Below are positions 25,169 through 33,329 of a stretch of 37,717 bases of DNA, piece after piece. The translations under genes and the position numbers were made by a program. Location of the stretch: assembly GCA_023416335.1 (NCBI GenBank), contig JAEZHY010000307.1:1-37717 (forward strand), read 5' to 3'. Source of the stretch: Pseudomonadota bacterium. GTDB lineage: Bacteria; Desulfobacterota; Syntrophobacteria; Syntrophobacterales; Syntrophobacteraceae. Under the pieces are notes generated by a model. That model made no database searches. It was not told the DNA's origin and saw only the letters and a list, made by a program, of their open reading frames with translations. The number at the start of each line of letters is the position of its first letter. Within the stretch, counting starts at the first letter, position 1.

Positions 25169-26458
25169 TTATTCTTCCCCGGCAACAGACGCATCGCCGT
25201 CCCCCGCCGCCGCTTCCCGTTTGTTCACTGCTTTCCCTGCCGGGATCTTGAATCTTTCCGACAAGTGCTCCCGAGTGAACTGGAAGCCCAGTTCCGAGAG
25301 GATTTTGTAGACTTCAGCCACAGACCGGAGATCTTCGGGCGGTTCACAGAGGAACTGAAATCGCGGCACGGGAGCGTCCCAGCCGAAATTGAAGCCCACC
25401 AGGGGCCGGAGGATCTGCCGGCTTATTGTTTTCGCAAGCGAATTGCAGTCCGCTTCGATAAGGTCCTGCCTCACTTCCGAGTGCACGCGGCCGAGGGCAT
25501 ACGATCCCTCCCCCTTCCGGCCGCCCGGGTCCGATGAAAGCGTCTGACCGAGAATCGCCTTCGACATCTGAGCATCACAGAAGGAGGTGAGACTTTCGTA
25601 GACGTTGAGGGATGATCCTTTCTGGGCTTCGATAAATTCGATTTCGGTCGTCTTCGAGATGATCCCGGCGGCATCCGAACCCAGTGCGCGCACCGCCTGC
25701 ATCAACGCGTCCCGGTCGGCCCTGCTCGCTCCCGGTTCATACTTGCCAACTCTCAGCGGCATTCCGTACACTTCTGCAAAGCCCATCCAGTCCTTCACAG
25801 CATAGTTCTTGAACAGGTACATCCATGCGCAGACCCGCATTATTCCGGCCCGAGTGTCGTATCCCGACCTTGCCCGACAACGGTGATATACGAATTTGAA
25901 CGGTGGAGGATCGACCCCGCGGATGGGATCCTCTTCGGTGAGGATTCTCGGACTGAGGGATTCGAAGAAGGTGATCCGCTTGGGGTGAATCCAGTTCAGC
26001 GATTTGATCGTTGCTTCCCCTTCGGAGGCGTCCCAGAGGATTTCCATCATCGAGTACCCTTTGGAGAGGGCATCCAGAAGGTCCAGAATGTGCTCGTCGA
26101 GATCGGCCAGGTTTTCCAGGAATGCGCTGCAGAACCGGACGATCTCCCTCGCCTTCGGGGAGGCTTCATGCGAGCATACTTCCCAGCCGAGTCCCTGGAC
26201 GGCAAGTTTCCGAATCTGGAACTGGCTGGCAAGATGCGCGTCCTTTTCTTCCATTTCCTCGAACAGTTCGGCCTGCTGCGACACATCCCCGCTGTCCGCC
26301 TGCCTGAATATCCTGGCCAGCCGTTCCGGCGTCAGGCCGCTCGAAGGGTAGGAACTCCACCTGTCGCGAAGGACGGCTGTCGCCATCTCGCGCATTTCCG
26401 GTTTCGCAGCCGGTGTGACTGAAATGGGACGGTTGAACTGGTCATGTAGGATCGTCAT
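25169..26458 (-). CDS. Mu gp29-like portal protein (DUF935)
   Basis: About 429 residues from ATG 26458 (MTILHDQFNRPISVTP, a typical DUF935 opening, with AGGA about 8 nt upstream). An alternative ATG at 26533 would add 25 residues. Conserved segments are SGDVSQQAELFEEMEEKDAH, KGYSMMEILWD, DPIRGVDP, FKFVYHR, MRVCAWMYLFKNYAVKDW, VYGMPLRVGKYEPG and a C-terminal helix-rich tail. The portal forms the dodecameric DNA gate and connector. It is the first gene of the block. No terminase lies upstream, where Mu-like phages have one; instead a promoter-like motif follows at 26571-26600. Confidence 0.9.
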   Translation of the reverse strand: MTILHDQFNRPISVTPAAKPEMREMATAVLRDRWSSYPSSGLTPERLARIFRQADSGDVSQQAELFEEMEEKDAHLASQFQIRKLAVQGLGWEVCSHEASPKAREIVRFCSAFLENLADLDEHILDLLDALSKGYSMMEILWDASEGEATIKSLNWIHPKRITFFESLSPRILTEEDPIRGVDPPPFKFVYHRCRARSGYDTRAGIMRVCAWMYLFKNYAVKDWMGFAEVYGMPLRVGKYEPGASRADRDALMQAVRALGSDAAGIISKTTEIEFIEAQKGSSLNVYESLTSFCDAQMSKAILGQTLSSDPGGRKGEGSYALGRVHSEVRQDLIEADCNSLAKTISRQILRPLVGFNFGWDAPVPRFQFLCEPPEDLRSVAEVYKILSELGFQFTREHLSERFKIPAGKAVNKREAAAGDGDASVAGEE

Positions 26459-26570
26459 TTCTTCAATCCTGTTATTCGAGTCCTGGTTCGATGGAGACAA
26501 CCCGACTTTCAGGTATTTGAAATCCGCCTCCATCCCTGCTTTTCAAAAAGAGAAACAGCAGATGGGGAGG

Positions 26571-26600
26571 TCTATAACAGGGGGGTGTTTCAGGTAGGGA
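26571..26600 (-). promoter_or_regulatory. Putative late promoter before the portal gene
   Basis: The minus strand reads TCCCTACCTGAAA (26600-26588), 8 nt, then TGTTATAGA, an extended -10-like element. The 13-nt motif occurs identically before the tape measure gene. A transcript from here would start about 30 nt before ATG 26533 and about 105 nt before ATG 26458. Confidence 0.4.
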
Positions 26601-27150
26601 AAAAGTAGTTGAAGAAATTTTTCGGTCGGATGCATTTTTTTGAGAGCATAGATACTCTGCTGGAGATTCGAGATTATGCCTGAACGAGTGAGGATTTGTT
26701 ATTCACATATTGTGAAAGAATAGCTGTACTTGGGCAGGCCGTTTAACGTGGGAACCCTGCTGCGTAGCCGATACTATTGCGCAGTGGGTGAGACTGACGA
26801 AAGCTTTTCCCTCATGTATCCCTGGCTACGAAGACAGAAGATAATGGGCAGGAGCGGTGTCCTGGCACTTTGCGGACTCATCACGAAATTTGGCAGCTGG
26901 GATACCCGGTGGGAATACTTCCGATCAATGCGCTGTTATGATATTTTTAGGGCGTCTTTCCGTGTGGGGTCCGTGGACCGGTTTTCCCAGAAGGAGTATA
27001 CCTGCCATGCCGGACGGATACGCCCAATAATAATAGCGACAACGCCATTCAAGGCGACTGAACCGATTTATCCTGTCGCCTTGCTAACTGTCGCACGCCA
27101 CCGCCGACCTGGGTGGTGCATCCCGTCTCAACCCTATCGAGGTGCTCGGT
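26601..27150. other. Gap between prophage and the phospholipase-like gene
   Basis: About 550 nt without a gene I can support on either strand. Terminase or F-like sequence, expected upstream of a Mu-type portal, is not recognisable even as fragments. Confidence 0.45.
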
Positions 27151-27164
27151 GAAAGGAGGAGCCC

Positions 27165-28116
27165 ATGCCGGCCCCGTATGCCCACATGAAAATCAGCGAT
27201 CTCGCTATCAAGCGGTTTACGAGCAGCGACAGAGTTGTGCCCGAGCTTAGAGGATACGCCCAAGATTACTCCCGGTATATTCACCTTGGCTCTGTGGCGC
27301 CCGATTACCCCTATTTCGACGTGACGGGATGAAGCTCAGAAGCTTTGGGCCGACCACATGCATTACGACCGTACCGGCGACTTCCTAAAGAAAATGGTGG
27401 AGAAGTGCGTTAAAGAGTATGTTTCCGGGGTTTCCCGCGAGGAGTTCATCATCCCGTTCTGCTGGATATTGGGCTACATCTCCCATGTCACAGCAGACTT
27501 GGTGGTGCATCCGGTCGTAAGCCAAATCGTGGGGGAGTATCTGGGGCATGAGAAGGAACACAAAGAATGCGAAATGGTCCAGGACTCCTATATCTTCAAG
27601 AAACTCACCGGGCGTGATATCGAGGAAAGCCACATAATCGAGGAACTTGAGAATTTCTCGAGTGATGACGGCGGAGACGACATCAGCCCGACCATAAAGG
27701 AACTCTGGAACGAGCTTTTCCAGAAGTACTTCCCGGATGAGTTCGAGAGCACCCCGCCAGATATCCAGGATTGGCATGACAAATTCACATCGCTTTTGAA
27801 GGAAAACGGAATCCTGCAGAAGTTCGGAAGGGCTTTTGGGGTAAGCTATAAGAGATTCTCTGAAACTCGCTGGGTGAACATTCCATACTACATTGGAAGA
27901 ATCAAGTCTCCACGCGGCACGCCTTGCACCTACGATCAAGTATTCGAGAAGGCTGTCGAATGTGTAACCGACCGATGGGAGCTTCTGGCGCAGGCTATGG
28001 AGAACGGAGATGCTACGATATTCACGGACAAGATCGTCAACTACAACTTAGATAGAGGTGAGGACGATATCGGACAGCTGGTATTTTGGAAGGAGGGGAC
28101 AACCGAGTTTGCTTGA
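27165..28116 (+). pseudogene. Zinc-dependent phospholipase C-like gene with a frameshift
   Basis: AAAGGAGGAG immediately upstream supports ATG 27165. The first frame gives MPAPYAHMKISDLAIKRF and YIHLGSVAPDYPYFDVTG, then a TGA at 27330. The second frame resumes EAQKLWADHMHYDRTGDFL and runs to 28116 with FCWILGYISHVTADLVVHPV and CEMVQDSYIFKKL. The joined protein matches the Zn_dep_PLPC family: metal-binding His7, the Asp of APDYPY, His in ADHMHY, and HVTADLVVHP. One extra G in the GGG run at 27325-27327 would restore a full frame (VTGDEAQKLW). So it is either a recent one-base deletion or a sequencing slip. If intact it would be a hydrolase of about 317 residues with unknown substrate; no signal peptide is seen. 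It stands alone. Confidence 0.7.
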
Positions 28117-28979
28117 AATTTAGCAGACTCAGGGGGCGGAAGCTTGCGTGTAATGGCAGGCCGGCATTTACAAAATCGTTTTTGAAGATAACCGTTCAGA
28201 GTCTTGCGACCAGGATCATCACTCCTTTGGCTCTAGGAATAATTCTCATCAAAGATCGATAGTTTATAAATTACTCGCCCAATAACCAGCCGACTTTTGG
28301 AAACTATGGTTCTTGAAATTGTGATTTTATGTAAGTATTTTAATTTGTTATCCGTCCACTTCCTGATTTAAAACTTGAAGGCTGTCTGTTGCAATTTAGC
28401 CAAAATAATCGCCGGTTCTCCTCTCGGATAACGTGTGATCCATCGTAAGCTCGAAACCTGCGATCATCGTGTCCTGCCCCCTTCATTAATGATCCGCCCG
28501 AATACAGTTGGTTTTCTATAACCTTCTCAACCGGCAACTCCGAAGACCAAAGCTCAATCCCAACCAAAACGGAAAAGCCGCCCCGTGGACATCCTGAAAA
28601 TTGAAGACACGCTTACCGCCTATAACCAACGGCTGCTCAAAAACCAAACGTTCTGACCCCGCACTTGAATACACTTTTTCCCGGACCGCCCCCATTGCGA
28701 CTCTCAACAAAACACCACAACCCCTCCTCGGAAGCTGCGCATTGACATAGTGATCCTCTCCCCTACTTTTTAGATATATTCCAATTGCTAATTCTTTGAG
28801 TAGCCGGACTAAACTTCATATTTCGTACTGAGCGGGCCAACTGATTTGGAGAATGCCGGGCTTCCAGATCTTTTCAATGATATTTGCTAACTGGCGTCAA
28901 TGAGGAAAACTCCGGATGTAAACTAACTGGCACGTTTAGTCACTGATTAGTAGAATTCAAAGAAAGAAAGATAAGAAAC
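28117..28979. other. AT-richer gap with weak coding traces
   Basis: No supported gene. On the minus strand, two overlapping frames between 28340 and 28710 (FNFQDVHGAAFPFW in one, ELPVEKVIENQLYSGGS in the other) could be a broken gene, but I recognise nothing in them. The stretch before the dehalogenase is AT-rich and probably holds its promoter; no clear -35/-10 pair stands out. Confidence 0.35.
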
Positions 28980-29888
28980 ATGATCTCTGCAGCATTTCCA
29001 TACCAAAAGCAGCGGCGGCGGGTCCTCGGCAGCGAAATGGCGTACGTGGAGGTGGGAGAGGGCGACCCCATCGTGCTGTTGCACGGCAATCCCACCTCAT
29101 CGTACCTCTGGCGCAACGTGTTGCCTTATCTGCAACCACTAGGCCGCTGCATCGCCCCCGACCTGATCGGCATGGGCGATTCCGACAAGCTGGCTGACAG
29201 TGGCCCCGACTCTTATCGCTTCGTCGAGCATCGCCGCTACCTCGATGCCCTGCTCGAAGCCCTTGATGTACGCGAGCGGGTGACCTTCGTTGTCCATGAC
29301 TGGGGCTCGGCCCTCGGCTTCGACTGGGCCAACCGTCATCGCGAGGCTGTGAAGGGAATCGCGTTCATGGAAGCGATTGTCGCGCCACAGGGCCGGGACC
29401 ACTGGGACAAGATGGGAATGCGTCCAGCCTTGGAGGCGCTGCGTTCCGAGGCCGGCGAGGCGATGGTCTTGCAAAACAACTATTTCGTTGAAGAAATTCT
29501 GCCGAACGCCATCTTGCGTAAGCTCTCCCACGAGGAGATGGCGGAGTATCGGCGGCCGTTCGCCGAGCCTGGCGAGGGGTGCCGGCCGACGCTGACGTGG
29601 CCCCGGCAAATACCCATCGAGGGCGAACCCGCTGATGTGAATGCGATCGCGACTGAATACGCGGATTGGCTGGGGACGAGCAATGTACCCAAGCTGTTCC
29701 TGAGGGCTGAGCCAGGTGGGATCCTCGCCAATGATACGCTGGTCAAGCTCGTCCGCGGGTGGCCGGCACTGACCGAGAAGACAGTGGCGGGGATCCATTT
29801 CGTTCAGGAAGATTCGCCGGACGAAATCGGAAGGTCCATCATCGAATGGATGAGGGCGTTGGGCACGGCCGAGAGGTGGGCGGCCTGA
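28980..29888 (+). CDS. Haloalkane dehalogenase (HLD-II type)
   Basis: This enzyme hydrolyses the carbon-halogen bond of haloalkanes to an alcohol and halide in the cytoplasm, with no cofactor. The catalytic set is complete and lines up closely with LinB/DhaA: Asp107 nucleophile and Trp108 in VVHDWGSALG, Asn37 in HGNPTS as second halide ligand, Glu131 in FMEAIV as acid, and His273 in GIHFVQED as base. At 302 residues it has the normal HLD-II length. The ribosome binding site is weak (AGAAAGAAAG). A second alpha/beta hydrolase follows 120 nt later. Its smooth GC-rich codon use contrasts with the AT-rich flank upstream, and the debris around it suggests recent gain. Fluoroacetate dehalogenase is less likely given the HLD-II pentad. 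Confidence 0.88.
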   Translation: MISAAFPYQKQRRRVLGSEMAYVEVGEGDPIVLLHGNPTSSYLWRNVLPYLQPLGRCIAPDLIGMGDSDKLADSGPDSYRFVEHRRYLDALLEALDVRERVTFVVHDWGSALGFDWANRHREAVKGIAFMEAIVAPQGRDHWDKMGMRPALEALRSEAGEAMVLQNNYFVEEILPNAILRKLSHEEMAEYRRPFAEPGEGCRPTLTWPRQIPIEGEPADVNAIATEYADWLGTSNVPKLFLRAEPGGILANDTLVKLVRGWPALTEKTVAGIHFVQEDSPDEIGRSIIEWMRALGTAERWAA

Positions 29889-30008
29889 GGGCGGTAGCAG
29901 ATTTTCGGTTTACAAAGTCCTGACTGCGACTGTCATTTGGCCGGGATGGGTCGGTGAGAGCTGGGCCAATTACCGATTATCCGGTTACAAACACAAGGAG
30001 ATGAACCG

Positions 30009-30875
30009 ATGACGAGAATCAAATATCGAACAGCCGACCCGGACGGCTTCAAGATCTTCTATCGTGAGGCAGGTTCGCCGGATGCACCGAAGCTGTTGCT
30101 GCTGCACGGCTTCCCCAGCGCGAGCCATATGTTCCGCAACCTCATCCCGCTTCTGGCAGATCGCTTCCACATCATCGCGCCGGATTTGCCGGGCTTCGGA
30201 AAGTCCGACATGCCAGAGCGCGGCTGCACTTTCGACCGGATCGCGAACACGATCGACCGTTTTACGGAAATTGTCGGTTTCGATCGCTATGCCGTTTATG
30301 TCTTCGATTACGGCGCCCCGACCGGTTTCCGCCTGGCCGTGAAGCATCCTGAGCGGATCGCGGCGATCATCTCGCAGAACGGCAACGCCTACGAGGAAGG
30401 CCTGAGCGAGGGCTGGAACCCGATCCGGGCTTATTGGGAAGAGGCATCGTCCGCCAACCGTGAGGTGCTTCGCGCTTTCCTCAAGCCCGAGACGACCATC
30501 TGGCAATACACGCACGGCGTCCGAGACGCGACAGCGGTTTCACCGGATGGCTATTCGCTCGACAATTTCTATCTGGGACGGCCCGGTGCCGATGATCTGC
30601 AGCTCGACCTGTTCGGCGATTACAAGAGCAATGTCGCGCTCTATCCGGTCTTTCAGAAATATTTCCGGACATACAAGCCGCCATTCCTGGCTGTGTGGGG
30701 CAAGAACGATCCGTTCTTCCTACCGGCGGGCGCGGAGGCGTTCAAGCGTGACATCCCCGGCGCAGTCGTGCGCTTTTTCGATACCGGTCATTTCGCGTTG
30801 GAGACGCATGTGGCCGAGATCGCGGCAGCGATACGCGACTTCCTTGCCGACGTGGCGACGCAGGTGGCAGCCTAA
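30009..30875 (+). CDS. Alpha/beta hydrolase, epoxide hydrolase-like
   Basis: 288 residues with LLHGFPSASHMFR (31-43; HGFP is the oxyanion motif of epoxide hydrolases), an aspartate nucleophile at Asp100 in VFDYGAPTGFRLA, and probable catalytic partners Asp234 (GKNDPFF) and His261 (DTGHFALE). An Asp at the nucleophile elbow means an alkyl-enzyme mechanism, as in epoxide hydrolases and dehalogenases, rather than an esterase. The Trp after the nucleophile that marks dehalogenases is Tyr101 here, which favours epoxide hydrolase. AAGGAG lies 8 nt before ATG 30009. It is the second of a tandem pair with the dehalogenase. A halohydrin-to-epoxide-to-diol link between the two is possible but unproven. 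Confidence 0.8.
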   Translation: MTRIKYRTADPDGFKIFYREAGSPDAPKLLLLHGFPSASHMFRNLIPLLADRFHIIAPDLPGFGKSDMPERGCTFDRIANTIDRFTEIVGFDRYAVYVFDYGAPTGFRLAVKHPERIAAIISQNGNAYEEGLSEGWNPIRAYWEEASSANREVLRAFLKPETTIWQYTHGVRDATAVSPDGYSLDNFYLGRPGADDLQLDLFGDYKSNVALYPVFQKYFRTYKPPFLAVWGKNDPFFLPAGAEAFKRDIPGAVVRFFDTGHFALETHVAEIAAAIRDFLADVATQVAA

Positions 30876-31529
30876 CCGAAAAGCCATCATGCCCGGTGAC
30901 CGTGATCCCCTGTCGTGGTCAGGGCGTACACACTTCTCCCTACAGGAGTTTTGTCAATATCAGGGGGCGCAGTCGCAGTGCTTGTCCCATGTTTATACGA
31001 TCATTTCTGATACCGAAAAGGTGTTTTAGTTCTGGAGTCGGTTTTTTGTCAATCACGAGGAGAGCGCATGTTGAGGACTTCAAGCTGCCTTGATTACCTG
31101 TACTAACTCAAAATATATTAACGAACTTTCAACGTTTAACGCCATTTGGGTGGCTCACCTTTTAACCAGCATATAGCGACAAACAGGACGCTCACAAACC
31201 CAACAAGAACCAGTAAATAGGAAGTCTCCATGGTTTCAGCAGCAGCGAGCTTATACCAACCAAGTCGAGATACATTACCAGCGCTACCCAGCCTTGCCAA
31301 GACACTGGAAGACCCCAGCCCCACCCGTAGCGTTTTGCACGGAACCAGTATTTCTGCTCATAGAGTTTTTGAAACTGCGATTTTCTGTATTATTTTAGCT
31401 GTTTACCTCCTGATTAAAACTTAAAGTACCTGCTTCGTCTCACCGAATGAAGCATGCCCGGATTGGAACTGCCCGTCAGGTCCATTCATTTCGCCACAAA
31501 AACTAAAGCTGGTGGGCATGATAAAGCTG

Positions 31530-31699
31530 TGCCCGATCCACGCACAGACGCGCATCATATCCGTTCGTGCGTCATATCCCTAGCGCCAGCGGTTGTAGAC
31601 GAACTTGAAGGACTGAGGGTCTATGCCCCGGATCGGGTCTTGGAAGATGAGGATTCACTGGGTCAGCGACTCGGAGAAGTCTATTCTTTTAGGATGAAC
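31530..31699 (-). pseudogene. Fragment of a second Mu-type portal gene
   Basis: The minus-strand frame from 31699 reads VHPKRIDFSESLTQ, stop, ILIFQDPIRGIDP, then SFKFVYNRWR, stop, GYDARTDMMRVCAWI. The intact portal in this window has IHPKRITFFESL, DPIRGVDP, FKFVYHR, GYDTRAGIMRVCAW at the same spacing. Two in-frame stops and lost ends make it a dead fragment. It differs clearly in sequence from the intact gene, so it comes from a different phage rather than a recent duplication. Weak similarity (VPIRACFIR against MPLRVGKYE) may continue to about 31440 after a frame change. Confidence 0.8.
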
Positions 31700-31970
31700 C
31701 CTTAAGCAGACGGGAAACCAAGACGCCACATCTTATGCGGCGGCGGACAATCGAAGAAAAGAACGCCCACAACGAGGAGGTGGTACATAACGTTTTTTCC
31801 GTCGTCCCTTTTGGGCGTGTTGCCGGGACACAACGGCCGGTGCCCTCCAACTCCCGTTTCCGGCGGAGACGATCTACTTTATAATTGCCTTAAAGCTCTG
31901 ATTATCATTGACACATTTTCCCGGTGAATGGAAGATTGACCTCCACAGCAAAGTGCCATTTCAGGTTTAC

Positions 31971-31984
31971 GAAACGATGGTTTC
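31971..31984 (+). promoter_or_regulatory. Possible RpiR operator
   Basis: GAAAC, GATG, GTTTC is a perfect 5-bp inverted repeat 50 nt before the RpiR start codon. A TATAAT sits at 32011-32016, and a TTGACA occurs further up at 31908-31913. SIS-type regulators often bind such palindromes and autoregulate. The TATAAT is very close to the ribosome binding site, so the promoter itself is uncertain. Confidence 0.35.
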
Positions 31985-32033
31985 ATGAAAATGCCAAAAT
32001 GGTACCAAAGTATAATTTGCCAGGAGCAGCATC

Positions 32034-32942
32034 ATGGAAAGTAAAGGTGTACTAGCGCGCATCGAATCGGAAAAAGGCGTTTTGCCTCCAAAACAGATCG
32101 CTCTCGCTACCTACATTCTGAACAATTATAAAGAAGTATCGTTCATGAAATCAATGGACCTGGCCAAAGCCGCGGGGGTCGGAGAGTCCACCGTCATTCG
32201 GTTCGCCATGTCTCTCGGGTACTCCGGCTACGCCAATTTCCAGAACTCTCTCCAGGAACTTGTCAAACAAGACATCTCGACGCTGGATAGCTTTGCTCAG
32301 CTCAAGTCGGCCAATGAGGATACTATCTTCCATAAAGTATTCTCCACAGAAGTAGATATTATGAACCAGACGATCAAAGGTATCCGCCCGGAACAATTTG
32401 ACAAGGCTGTCGAGTTGCTGACCACCAAAGAAAATCTGGTGATAATCGGCATGCAGGTCAGCAGGTGCCTTGCCGAGTATTCGGGATATATCTTTGGCAA
32501 GATCAGGCCGAATGTTCGGGTGTTAACGGAATATTCAGCGGCCACCGACAGCTTTATCAGGGATTGCCGCAGCGATACGGCAGCCCTCGTCTTCACTTTC
32601 CGGCGTTACCCTCGAAAGACCATCCTGGCCGCTACCGAACTCAGTAAGATTGGCATTCCCGTTGTGGGACTGACCGACAGTATTTTATCCCCTCTGGCAA
32701 AGTTGTCGGAGGTTTCCTTTGTCATTCCGTCGCGTGTTGTTTCGTTTGTCGATAACCTCGGCGCCGTCATGGCGTTGATCAACGCGCTGTCCTATGCCAC
32801 GGCTTACCGCAATCAGAAGCGAACCCGAAAGTATCTAAAAAGATTTGAAGAATATGCTCGAGAGAATCATATTTTCCTGAAATGGACGGCCCTTTCCAAG
32901 ACAAGCCTGCCTCTTTTGCCCGGATTACCTCCTGAAAAATAG
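32034..32942 (+). CDS. RpiR/MurR-family transcriptional regulator
   Basis: 302 residues. The N-terminal helix-turn-helix of the family is clear (LPPKQIALATYILNNY, about 17-32, and AAGVGESTVIRFAMSLGYSG near 46-65, where GVGESTVIRF is the recognition helix). A SIS domain follows (LVIIGMQVSRCLAEYSGYIF, DTAALVFTFRRYPRKT, GIPVVGLTD, and LSEVSFVIPS). SIS domains usually sense phosphosugars or small acids. CAGGAG precedes ATG 32034. It is co-oriented with and 387 nt upstream of the Dcu operon, whose promoter region has three repeated boxes, so local control is likely. The usual basic GXS ligand pattern of the SIS site is not obvious, which could mean a non-sugar effector. Confidence 0.85.
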   Translation: MESKGVLARIESEKGVLPPKQIALATYILNNYKEVSFMKSMDLAKAAGVGESTVIRFAMSLGYSGYANFQNSLQELVKQDISTLDSFAQLKSANEDTIFHKVFSTEVDIMNQTIKGIRPEQFDKAVELLTTKENLVIIGMQVSRCLAEYSGYIFGKIRPNVRVLTEYSAATDSFIRDCRSDTAALVFTFRRYPRKTILAATELSKIGIPVVGLTDSILSPLAKLSEVSFVIPSRVVSFVDNLGAVMALINALSYATAYRNQKRTRKYLKRFEEYARENHIFLKWTALSKTSLPLLPGLPPEK

Positions 32943-33183
32943 GCCCGAAAAGATTCAATATACATTCATTCGCCCCGGACGATCGAGATGCCGGTCTGAG
33001 GCGGAATGTCTTTGACACTGACCTCCCCCTCATCAAGGGTGCCGGGGCTGGCTCTCCGATTTCCCCCTTCTTTGTTCGTTCCTCTCCTCAGCCCCCATCC
33101 GTCAAAATGGTGAGGGTCCTGTAGCGCCCCGCTACGGCAAATCCATCCCGAGGGTTCATCAATTTCCCGACCAATAAAATCAG
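32943..33183. other. Gap behind the RpiR gene
   Basis: No gene is supported, and there is no convincing terminator. The stretch ends at the promoter and repeat array of the Dcu operon. Confidence 0.4.
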
Positions 33184-33285
33184 TTGACAAAGATAATTTT
33201 TCGTAGATAGTGGTGAATAAAATCCTCCATAAAAATTATGATGAATAAAATTCCTTCATACTCCAAATTGAGATGAAGAAAATTT
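33184..33285 (+). promoter_or_regulatory. Dcu operon promoter and repeated operator-like boxes
   Basis: TTGACA (33184-33189), 16 nt, GATAGT (33206-33211) is a plausible sigma-70 promoter. Just downstream are three related boxes: TGAATAAAATCCTCCAT (33214-33230), TGAATAAAATTCCTTCAT (33242-33259) and TGAAGAAAATTT (33274-33285), with starts 28 and 32 bp apart. Box 2 also has TGAA/TTCA dyad symmetry. Their position after the -10 suits repressor binding. RpiR as the binder is inference. Confidence 0.5.
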
Positions 33286-33329
33286 GGTGAAAGGTAGAAT
33301 CACTCGAACCCTAAAACCGGAGGTGCTTC

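Larger units (their letters stand above)
9471..26600 (-). mobile_element. Prophage late-gene block, Mu-like head and lambda-like tail, probably defective
   Basis: About 17 kb of tightly packed minus-strand genes run from a Mu gp29-type portal (right) to a D12 methylase (left). Head genes match the Mu set (portal, I protease with nested Z-like scaffold, T major head, gp36/gp37-type connectors). Tail genes match the lambda set (tube, G/T chaperones, H-like fragment, M, L, K, J). This combination is known from transposable siphophages such as B3 and D3112 of Pseudomonas. Not found are the terminase subunits, a Mu F homologue, transposase or integrase, repressor and lysis genes. The tape measure is only 285 residues. 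I infer a cryptic remnant; the ends are set by the outermost phage genes, not by att or Mu-end sequences. Confidence 0.85.
30876..32033. other. Gap with phage debris
   Basis: No intact gene. It holds the second portal fragment (31530-31699, perhaps extending to 31440) and the presumed control region of the RpiR gene (31900-32033). The remainder, including short hydrophobic frames around 31136-31424, shows no start signals. Confidence 0.45.

Noticed and set aside
31136..31231. 31-codon minus-strand frame with a hydrophobic helix (METSYLLVLVGFVSVLFVAI)
   Set aside because: It would be a plausible small membrane protein, but no ribosome binding site precedes it and it lies in phage debris; support is too weak to list as a gene.
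32966..33190. Minus-strand frames between the RpiR gene and the Dcu operon
   Set aside because: No start signal, no family motif, and overlap with the operator-promoter region.
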